In this document: in pieces, positions 1 to 4,947 of the stretch | Layout: the number at the start of each line of letters is the position of its first letter | Position numbering within the stretch: position 1 is the stretch's first letter | DNA from: UBA1367 sp040268355 | GTDB lineage: Bacteria; Actinomycetota; Coriobacteriia; Coriobacteriales; Atopobiaceae | DNA: 6,742 nucleotides | NCBI GenBank assembly: GCA_040268355.1 | Contig: JAWRIT010000078.1 | Span: 1 to 6,742 of the forward strand | Direction: 5' to 3' | The notes under the pieces: model-generated | What the model saw: only the letters and a program-made list of their open reading frames with translations | The model's database searches: none | Told to the model about the DNA's origin: nothing | Program-made: the position numbers and the translations under genes

Positions 1-17
1 CCCCCCCCCCCCCCCCC
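1..17. repeat. Homopolymer C tract at window edge (at least 17 nt)
   Basis: Seventeen consecutive C residues run up to the left edge, so the true length is unknown. On the minus strand this is a G run lying directly after the hairpin at 17-49. It may be genuine sequence. It may equally be an assembly or read-chemistry artefact at a contig end, because low-signal cycles in two-colour sequencing are called as G. Confidence 0.9.
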
Positions 18-49
18 TACGCCGGGCGGTCGCCCGCCTGCGGGCGTAG
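17..49 (-). terminator. GC-rich stem-loop after the minus-strand epimerase gene; candidate terminator without a U tract
   Basis: CTACGCC at 17-23 is exactly complementary to GGCGTAG at 43-49. A second, inner stem pairs GGCGG (25-29) with CCGCC (34-38) around a 4-nt loop. The structure begins 13 bases past the stop codon of the minus-strand gene, where a terminator would be expected. In the minus orientation it is followed by a G run rather than a U run, so it lacks the second half of a classical intrinsic terminator. It may act only as an mRNA 3'-end stabiliser. Confidence 0.45.
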
Positions 50-61
50 ACGCATCTCGCC

Positions 62-940
62 TCAGAACGGGCGCATCACAAAGGTCCGTGCGGTGGCCTC
101 TCCCGGCTCCAGGAAGATCATGCCCTGCTTGTGCTCGAAGACGTCATCCTCGTCGGTGCGCGTGGCGGTGCCGCACCAGGGCTCCAGCGCCACGAAGGGC
201 GCGCCCGGGGCGCTCCACACCCCCAGATAGTCGAATCCGTCGAAGTCCACGCGCATGCCGTGGCCCGCGGGTCCCACGAGTGAGACGGTCCGGTCGGGCA
301 CGTCCTCGAAGATGAGCGTGTCGACGTCGAACAGCTCGTGCGTGAGCGGTAGCGTGTCGGAGTCCTCGAGCAGCGCGAAGCGTCGCTGCCAGTCGATCAG
401 GCCGCTCTCGGTATTGATGGTGGGGGAGGCGTAGGTCCAGCTTTGGGCGAACTGCAGGCGGTAGGCGTCAAAGCCCGCGTCGTCGGCCGGGACCGGGACG
501 TTGAAGGCGGGGTGCCCGCCCACCACGAACGGCAGGGTGACCTGACCGGTGTTCGTCACCAAGAACTCCTGCTCAAGCGCATCGTCAACGATGCGGTAGG
601 TCATGTTCAGGCGAAAGTCGAAGGGGAAGGCGGAGCGCGTCTCGTCGGATGAGGCGAGCTCGTAGGTGAGGAAGTCGTCGCCGCGCTCGACCACGGCGTG
701 CTCGAGACCGCGCGCGAGGCCGTGGCGGGGGAGCGCGACTTCGCCCTCCTTCGAGCTGGCACGGTCGTTGCGGATGCTGCCCACGATGGGGAACAGGACC
801 GGCGCGCAGCGCGGCCAGAAGCGCTCGTCACGCTGCCAGAGGTACTCGCCCCCGTCAAAGGTGAGGCTCATCAGCTGCGCTCCCGCAGAGTCGACCGCCG
901 CGGTGACGCGCCCCTTTGCGATACGGCTTATCGTGCCCAT
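62..940 (-). CDS. Aldose 1-epimerase (galactose mutarotase-like) family protein
   Basis: This 292-residue cytosolic protein belongs to the aldose 1-epimerase superfamily and most resembles the LacX/YeaD-like branch. Family members interconvert the alpha and beta anomers of aldoses or phosphorylated aldoses. Visible signatures are the N-terminal 'GGEYLWQRD' (30-38) followed by 'APVLFPIVG' (46-54), then 'PRHGLARG' with the likely catalytic base or acid His73, 'GGHPAFNVP' with His143, 'DTLIF' with Asp207, and 'ALEPWCG' with the probable catalytic Glu253. The C-terminal 'LEPGE' turn near 277-281 is also typical. The length is normal and I see no signal peptide. The start is supported by AAAGGAG (complement of 948-954) placed 7 nt before the ATG. 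It is transcribed divergently from pckA and appears monocistronic within the window. The sugar substrate cannot be read from the sequence. Some relatives act on hexose-6-phosphates, so 'galactose mutarotase' would be too specific. Confidence 0.9.
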   Translation of the reverse strand: MGTISRIAKGRVTAAVDSAGAQLMSLTFDGGEYLWQRDERFWPRCAPVLFPIVGSIRNDRASSKEGEVALPRHGLARGLEHAVVERGDDFLTYELASSDETRSAFPFDFRLNMTYRIVDDALEQEFLVTNTGQVTLPFVVGGHPAFNVPVPADDAGFDAYRLQFAQSWTYASPTINTESGLIDWQRRFALLEDSDTLPLTHELFDVDTLIFEDVPDRTVSLVGPAGHGMRVDFDGFDYLGVWSAPGAPFVALEPWCGTATRTDEDDVFEHKQGMIFLEPGEATARTFVMRPF

Positions 941-989
941 TGTCGGTCTCCTTTCGAGGTGGCGATGTCCGCCATGGTCGTGTGCGCAA

Positions 990-1032
990 GGTGGGGCAGA
1001 CGGGCATCCCCATTGCTTCCCGGTGCCTCACC
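990..1032. repeat. Imperfect inverted repeat upstream of the epimerase gene
   Basis: GGTGGGGCA (990-998) pairs with TGCCTCACC (1024-1032), with a single G-U in plus-strand RNA or one A-C mismatch in minus-strand RNA. An inner CGGG (1001-1004) pairs with CCCG (1019-1022) around a 14-nt loop. No U run follows on either strand, so it is not an intrinsic terminator. It could be a leader hairpin or a protein-binding dyad. It lies about 50-92 bases before the epimerase start codon. Chance occurrence in GC-rich DNA is possible. Confidence 0.4.
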
Positions 1033-1108
1033 TGCTATTGTCGCACGTGTGGAGCCGCCTGCGCATGTGCGCCTGTCGACGAATAAAACCGTTTGCCGAT
1101 TGATAGTT

Positions 1109-1118
1109 ACAGGCCTGT
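1109..1118. promoter_or_regulatory. Perfect 10-bp palindrome upstream of pckA, candidate operator
   Basis: ACAGGCCTGT is an exact palindrome. It partly overlaps the position a -35 element would occupy relative to the TATAGT hexamer at 1140-1145, a common place for a repressor or activator to bind. No regulator family can be named from the bases alone. Confidence 0.3.
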
Positions 1119-1145
1119 GCAGACTCCCCAAGAAGTTCATATAGT
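1116..1145 (+). promoter_or_regulatory. Possible sigma70-type promoter for pckA
   Basis: TATAGT at 1140-1145 matches five of six bases of the TATAAT -10 consensus and lies in the most AT-rich part of the intergenic region, about 100 bases before the pckA start. The only -35 candidate at a workable distance is TGTGCA (1116-1121, 18-bp spacer), which matches TTGACA poorly (3 of 6). The promoter would therefore be weak or activator-dependent, or the real one lies elsewhere. Transcription from here would leave a leader of roughly 90 nt. Confidence 0.35.
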
Positions 1146-1182
1146 TAGTCTTTTTGTTAACTCTCTCTTTGTCTTGCCTTCG

Positions 1183-1200
1183 TTGGCCTACCCTGGTCAA
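1183..1200. promoter_or_regulatory. 18-bp dyad TTGGCC-N6-GGTCAA upstream of pckA, candidate operator or leader hairpin
   Basis: TTGGCC (1183-1188) and GGTCAA (1195-1200) are inverted copies differing at one position, separated by TACCCT. The dyad lies 45-62 bases before the pckA start codon. If transcription begins near 1152, the site would be inside the leader, where a bound repressor could act as a roadblock or the RNA could form a short 6-bp hairpin. No regulator can be assigned. Confidence 0.3.
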
Positions 1201-1232
1201 TGGATACCTTGCCCCCTAGTGCGTTGTGTCTC

Positions 1233-1240
1233 AAAGGAGG
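1233..1240 (+). promoter_or_regulatory. Strong ribosome binding site that fixes the pckA start
   Basis: AAAGGAGG is an almost full-length match to the anti-Shine-Dalgarno sequence. It sits 4 nt before the ATG at 1245. An in-frame ATG exists 45 bases further upstream at 1200, but it lacks such a site, and translating from it would read through the ribosome binding site. This makes 1245 the start. Confidence 0.85.
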
Positions 1241-1244
1241 TTTT

Positions 1245-2897
1245 ATGCCTATTTCGGATCAGATTGGCTCGTTCGTGCGCTCCATTCGCAGCTACGGCCA
1301 ACGCTCCATTCAGGACCAGCTCGCGGCCTGCGGCCTCACGGACTGCCGCGGTGCCATCATGGTTGACGCCGCCCCCGCCACGTTGGTGGAGAAGGCCATC
1401 GACCTGCATGAGGGCATCCTCACGTCAAAGGGCGCCCTTGCGGTGGAGACGGGCCGTTACACGGGCCGCTCGCCCGAGGACCGCTTCATCGTCGACACCC
1501 CCGACGTGCACGAGGACATCGCATGGGGCTCGGTGAACAAGCCCTTCTCGCCCGAGAACTACCAGCTCGTGAAGGACGAGGTGCTTGCGTACCTGCAGCA
1601 GCGCGACCTGTTCGTGGTGCGCTCCATCGGCGGCGCCGACCGCCGCTGGTACCGCAAGTTCCTGGTGGTGTGTGAGCGCGCCAGCCAGGCGCTGTTCGCC
1701 CGCCAGCTGCTCGTGCGCCCCTCGCGCCGCCAGCTCGACAACTACGGCATCCAGGACTTCACCGTGCTCGCGGCGCCAGGCCTCAGGCTCGATCCCGAGA
1801 AGCACGGGACCCACTCCGAGGCGGCCGTCCTGATCAACTTCCAGGATCGGTGCATCATCGTCGCGGGCACCAAGTACTCCGGAGAGATCAAGAAGGCCGT
1901 CTTCTCGGTCATGAACTACATCATGCCCGTGGAGGAGGGGATTCTCCCCATGCACTCTTCGGCCAACATGGACCCCTCCACCGGCGAGACGGCCGTGTTC
2001 TTCGGCCTGTCCGGCACCGGCAAGACCACGCTCTCCGCCGACCCGCAGCGCGTGCTGATCGGCGATGACGAGCACGGCTGGTCCGACGGCGGCGTCTTCA
2101 ACTTCGAGGGTGGCTGTTACGCCAAGGCCATAAAGATCTCCGCCGCGACCGAGCCCCAGATCTACAGCGCCATTCGCTTCGGCTCCATCTGCGAGAACGT
2201 CATCGTCGACCGCGCCTCTCGCCGGCCTGACTACTTCGATGACCGTCTGACCGAGAACACGCGCGTCGCGTATCCCATCAACTTCATCGACAACGCCGCC
2301 GCCATGGGACAGGGTCGCTACCCCAACGTGGTCATCTTCCTGACGGCGGACGCCTTCGGGGTGCTGCCGCCCATCTCCCGCCTTGACACGAACGCCGCGA
2401 TGTACCACTTCCTTTCTGGCTTCACGAGCAAGGTGGCCGGCACCGAGCGTGGCATCACCGAACCGCAGCCCACCTTCTCCACGCTCTTCGGCGAGCCGTT
2501 CATGCCGCTCGATCCCCTGCGTTACGCCCAGATGTTCGGCGAGCGCATGGAGCGCTCGGGCACGCGCGTGTACCTCATCAACACCGGGTGGACCGGCGGA
2601 CCCTATGGCGTGGGCGCCCGCATGGACCTTCCCTCCACGCGCCTCATGGTGACGGCCGTGCTCGAGGGCACCGTCGAGGAGGCCAAGTTCGTGCGCGACC
2701 CCGTCTTCAACGTCGACGTGCCCCAGCATGTCGACGGCGTCGACCCGCGCGTGCTCAACCCGCGTAACACCTGGGCCGACAAGGACGCCTACGACAAGGC
2801 CTCCCGCAGGCTCGCCAAGATGTTCGAGGACAACGCCGCGCAGAAGTATCCAGACATGGATCCCGAGGTGCGCGAGGCCGGCCCCCACTCGAGTTAG
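1245..2897 (+). CDS. pckA: Phosphoenolpyruvate carboxykinase (ATP)
   Basis: This cytosolic 550-residue enzyme interconverts oxaloacetate plus ATP with PEP, CO2 and ADP, using Mg2+/Mn2+. All signatures of the ATP-dependent family are present: 'GRYTGRSPEDR' (70-80) with the substrate-binding Arg75; the 'GEIKKA' metal/substrate lysines (216-217); 'MHSSAN' with metal ligand His237; the P-loop 'GLSGTGKTT' (254-262) with Lys260; the 'IGDDEHGWS' kinase-2/metal motif with Asp274-Asp275, the same 14-residue spacing from the P-loop lysine as in E. coli PckA; and 'NTGWTGG' (446-452) in the C-terminal nucleotide-binding lobe. Length is close to the family norm of about 530-540, with a slightly long N-terminus and a polar C-terminal tail. 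It stands alone between a divergent gene and an intrinsic terminator. In anaerobic fermenters this enzyme often runs in the carboxylating, ATP-yielding direction toward C4 acids; that direction is inferred, not visible here. Confidence 0.97.
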   Translation: MPISDQIGSFVRSIRSYGQRSIQDQLAACGLTDCRGAIMVDAAPATLVEKAIDLHEGILTSKGALAVETGRYTGRSPEDRFIVDTPDVHEDIAWGSVNKPFSPENYQLVKDEVLAYLQQRDLFVVRSIGGADRRWYRKFLVVCERASQALFARQLLVRPSRRQLDNYGIQDFTVLAAPGLRLDPEKHGTHSEAAVLINFQDRCIIVAGTKYSGEIKKAVFSVMNYIMPVEEGILPMHSSANMDPSTGETAVFFGLSGTGKTTLSADPQRVLIGDDEHGWSDGGVFNFEGGCYAKAIKISAATEPQIYSAIRFGSICENVIVDRASRRPDYFDDRLTENTRVAYPINFIDNAAAMGQGRYPNVVIFLTADAFGVLPPISRLDTNAAMYHFLSGFTSKVAGTERGITEPQPTFSTLFGEPFMPLDPLRYAQMFGERMERSGTRVYLINTGWTGGPYGVGARMDLPSTRLMVTAVLEGTVEEAKFVRDPVFNVDVPQHVDGVDPRVLNPRNTWADKDAYDKASRRLAKMFEDNAAQKYPDMDPEVREAGPHSS

Positions 2898-2938
2898 GCC
2901 CGCCCACACTCGCGCCAGTAATCCCCACGCCCTGACGG

Positions 2939-2981
2939 ACGCACCCCCTTCGACCGGTTGCCGAAGGGGGTGCGTTTCCTT
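2939..2981 (+). terminator. Rho-independent terminator of pckA
   Basis: A perfect 14-bp stem forms between ACGCACCCCCTTCG (2939-2952) and CGAAGGGGGTGCGT (2962-2975) around a 9-nt loop, followed by TTTCCTT. It starts 41 bases after the pckA stop codon. No complementary A run precedes the left arm, so it should work in the plus direction only. It makes pckA and the downstream hydrogenase genes separate transcription units. Confidence 0.92.
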
Positions 2982-3123
2982 GACTCTCTGATGCCGGGCA
3001 GGCGGCCCTTTCCGTCATACTGAAGCAAAGTCGCGCGGTGCGTCGTCACGCCGCACGGGCGCGTCATAGGGAGAGGGTGGGGCGTCGCGTCCCACGACCA
3101 TTGCCAGTGGATTGGGGGATTCG
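2982..3123 (+). other. Leader/promoter region of the hydrogenase operon
   Basis: The promoter for the next two genes should lie in these 142 bases, because a strong terminator stands just upstream. I found no convincing hexamer pair. TTGACT at 2980-2985 resembles a -35 box but has no -10 at the right distance, and CATACT at 3016-3021 resembles a -10 but has no -35. The 3' part of the region holds a stem-loop (3032-3063). Confidence 0.5.
3032..3063 (+). repeat. GC-rich stem-loop in the hydrogenase operon leader
   Basis: CGCGC (3032-3036) and GTGCG (3038-3042) pair with GCGCG (3059-3063) and CGCAC (3052-3056), giving a 10-bp stem with a small 1x2 internal loop and a 9-nt apical loop. It ends 60 bases before the start codon. 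The downstream bases are GA-rich with no U run, so it is not an intrinsic terminator. A role in mRNA stability, or as an operator dyad, is conceivable but unproven, and GC-rich background can generate such stems. Confidence 0.4.
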
Positions 3124-4947
3124 ATGGCAAGACTGCACGTCATGGAGCGCAGCGAGGCCCAGGCGGTCATGGACGGCCTGCACGACGCGCTCGGGAAGCG
3201 TCTCGCGGTGAGCTCGCTGGCTCCGTGCCCGGTCGAGTTCACGACGGCCTACATCAACATGTGCGCGACGCAGAGCTGTGGGAAGTGCACACCCTGCCGC
3301 GTGGGGCTGCGGGTCCTGTGCGACCTGTTCGAGGAGGTGCTCGAGAACCGGGCGAACGACAGGACGCTCGACCTCATCGAGAGCACCGCGCGGGCCATCT
3401 ACCTCTCGGCCGACTGCGCCATCGGCTACGAGGCGGGGGAGATGGCACTGACGGCCATCCAGGGCTTCCGCGACGACTTCGAGCATCACGTGCGGCATCA
3501 CAGCTGCGGCTTTTCGCAGAGCCAGCTGGTGCCCTGCGTCTCGGGGTGCCCGGCGGCGGTGGACATCCCGGGCTACATCAGCCTCGTGGAGGCGGGGCGC
3601 TACACCGACGCGGTGAAGCTCATTCGCAAGGACAACCCGCTGCCGCTCGTGTGCGGGCTCATCTGCGAGCATCCCTGCGAGATCAACTGCCGCCGCGGCA
3701 TGGTGGATAACCCCCTGAACATCCGCGGGCTCAAGCGCTACGCCATCGACCACATGGACGACTACGACATGGTCGACCAGAAGGCCGCGCCCACCGGCAA
3801 GAAGGTCGCCATCATCGGCGGCGGGCCGGCGGGGCTCTCGGCGGCATACTACCTGAGCCTCATGGGGCACGACTGCACCATCTTCGAGGCGCGCCACCAC
3901 CTGGGCGGCATGCTGCGCTACGGCATCCCCAACTACCGCCTGCCCCACGAAGAGCTCCAGCGGGAGATCGACTGGATCCTGCGTTTGGGCATCCACGTCG
4001 AGCTCGACACCTACGTGAGCGACCTCGCCACGCTGCGCGACGCCTACGATGCCGTCTACATCGCCATCGGCGCCCACCAGGACAACAAGCTCGGCCTTGC
4101 CGGCGAGGACGCGGAGGGCGTCATCTCGGCCGTGGAGCTGCTGCGTGACATGGGCGACGAGAAGACGCGCGACTTCAGCGGCAAGCGCGTCGCCGTCATC
4201 GGTGGCGGGAACGTGGCCATGGACGTGGCGCGCACCAGCGTCCGCCTGGGCGCGGAGAAGGTCTCCATCGTCTACCGTCGCCGTGTGGCGGACATGACCG
4301 CCCAGGACGAGGAGATCTCGGGCGCGCGCGAGGAGGGCTGCGAGCTGCTCGAGCTGCACGCGCCCAAGTCCATCGCGGTCGAGGACGGACGTGTCGTCGG
4401 GCTGGTGGTGGAGAAGCAGATCATCTCCGGCCTGGATCGTGGGCGCTTTGCCGTGCGTCGCGCGGACGCCGAGGACATCACGATCCCCTTTGACATCATC
4501 GCGGTGGCCATCGGCCAGAAGATCGATTCCGAGCCCTTCGAGCGACAGGGCGTCGCCTGCTCGTGGGGGCGCATCAAGACGGGCTCCGACCAGGGCGTCC
4601 CTGGCTTCGACGGCGTCTTTTGCGGCGGCGACTGCCAGACCGGCCCCGCCACGGTCATCCGCGCCATCAACGCGGGCAAGGTGGCGGCCGGCAACATCGA
4701 CAGCTACCTCGGGTTCAACCATGTGCTGGACTTCCCCGTCGAGCTTCCCTCCGTGCAGTTCAAGGGCAAGGTCTCCTGTGCCCGCTGCGAGATGACCGAG
4801 CGGGAGGCATCGGAGCGCGTGGGAGACTTCGACCTCGTCGAACGTGGCTTCACGGACGAGGAGGCGCACCAGGAGGCCTCGCGCTGCCTGCGGTGTGACC
4901 ACTTTGGCTTCGGCGCGTTCCGCGGAGGGAGGGTCTTCGAATGGTAA
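3124..4947 (+). CDS. NuoF C-terminal/GltD fusion: iron-sulfur FAD NAD(P)H oxidoreductase, partner of the [FeFe]-hydrogenase
   Basis: This 607-residue cytosolic flavoprotein has two parts. Residues about 1-115 match only the C-terminal N3-type [4Fe-4S] domain of NuoF/HydB, with 'SCGKCTPCR' supplying Cys52, Cys55 and Cys58 and a distant Cys98. The FMN/NADH-binding part of NuoF is absent. Residues about 127-535 form a GltD/NfnL-like unit. This comprises an iron-sulfur region (Cys128, Cys138, Cys142, then Cys177, Cys181, Cys185, Cys189), an FAD dinucleotide fold 'IGGGPAGLSAA' (231-241), an NAD(P)H fold 'GGGNVAMDVAR' (360-370) with 'VYRRR' (383-387) suggesting NADPH, and the closing FAD motif 'CGGDCQTGPAT' (500-510). 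The tail adds CxxC pairs at 552/555 and 588/591. ATG 3124 is chosen because GGGGG lies 5 nt upstream. An in-frame TTG at 3112 would add four residues. The gene overlaps the hydrogenase gene by 7 bp. I infer that it passes electrons between NAD(P)H and the hydrogenase; it is not a true glutamate synthase subunit, since no GltB is present. Confidence 0.88.
   Translation: MARLHVMERSEAQAVMDGLHDALGKRLAVSSLAPCPVEFTTAYINMCATQSCGKCTPCRVGLRVLCDLFEEVLENRANDRTLDLIESTARAIYLSADCAIGYEAGEMALTAIQGFRDDFEHHVRHHSCGFSQSQLVPCVSGCPAAVDIPGYISLVEAGRYTDAVKLIRKDNPLPLVCGLICEHPCEINCRRGMVDNPLNIRGLKRYAIDHMDDYDMVDQKAAPTGKKVAIIGGGPAGLSAAYYLSLMGHDCTIFEARHHLGGMLRYGIPNYRLPHEELQREIDWILRLGIHVELDTYVSDLATLRDAYDAVYIAIGAHQDNKLGLAGEDAEGVISAVELLRDMGDEKTRDFSGKRVAVIGGGNVAMDVARTSVRLGAEKVSIVYRRRVADMTAQDEEISGAREEGCELLELHAPKSIAVEDGRVVGLVVEKQIISGLDRGRFAVRRADAEDITIPFDIIAVAIGQKIDSEPFERQGVACSWGRIKTGSDQGVPGFDGVFCGGDCQTGPATVIRAINAGKVAAGNIDSYLGFNHVLDFPVELPSVQFKGKVSCARCEMTEREASERVGDFDLVERGFTDEEAHQEASRCLRCDHFGFGAFRGGRVFEW
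4924..4933 (+). promoter_or_regulatory. Ribosome binding site for the hydrogenase gene, inside the upstream coding region
   Basis: GGAGGGAGGG lies 7 nt before the ATG at 4941 and within the last codons of the upstream gene. The ATG overlaps the upstream TAA (ATGGTAA, 4941-4947). This arrangement suggests translational coupling and matched amounts of the two subunits. Confidence 0.75.

Larger units (their letters stand above)
941..1244. other. Divergent intergenic region between the epimerase gene and pckA
   Basis: These 304 bases separate two outward-facing genes. The epimerase-proximal half is GC-rich and contains an imperfect inverted repeat at 990-1032, a CACGTG at 1044-1049 and a GCGCA-TG-TGCGC dyad at 1061-1072. 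From about 1081 to 1200 the composition becomes distinctly AT-richer, with a pyrimidine-rich stretch near 1146-1180, as expected for promoter DNA in a GC-rich genome. I found no tRNA, no convincing small ORF and no recognisable riboswitch. A promoter for the epimerase gene must lie here, but I could not find a good -35/-10 pair on the minus strand. Confidence 0.7.

Noticed and set aside
1154..1171. Rex-like redox operator (TTGTTAA half-site) upstream of pckA
   Set aside because: Only one half-site is present; the position of the second half (expected TTAACAA) reads CTCTTTG, so the dyad is not there.
1200..1244. Upstream ATG at 1200 as the start of pckA
   Set aside because: The extra 15 codons would be translated from the leader and include the near-perfect ribosome binding site for the ATG at 1245. 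Homologous sequence begins after 1245.
1425..2909. Long open frame antisense to pckA
   Set aside because: It lies opposite a fully convincing pckA gene. Its predicted protein is a low-complexity H/V/G/A/R-rich shadow with no family motifs, typical of antisense frames in GC-rich DNA.
2980..3021. Promoter from TTGACT (2980-2985) and CATACT (3016-3021)
   Set aside because: The spacing between the two hexamers is 30 bases, far from the 16-18 required, and neither has a partner at the correct distance.
3064..4902. Long open frame antisense to the NuoF/GltD fusion gene
   Set aside because: It mirrors the coding bias of the sense gene; its composition is dominated by D, V, A, H and R with no recognisable domain.
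3124..4947. Annotation as the glutamate synthase small subunit (GltD)
   Set aside because: The core is homologous, but the N-terminal NuoF cluster domain, the extra C-terminal cysteines, the absence of a GltB large subunit and the coupling to a hydrogenase gene argue against glutamate synthase.
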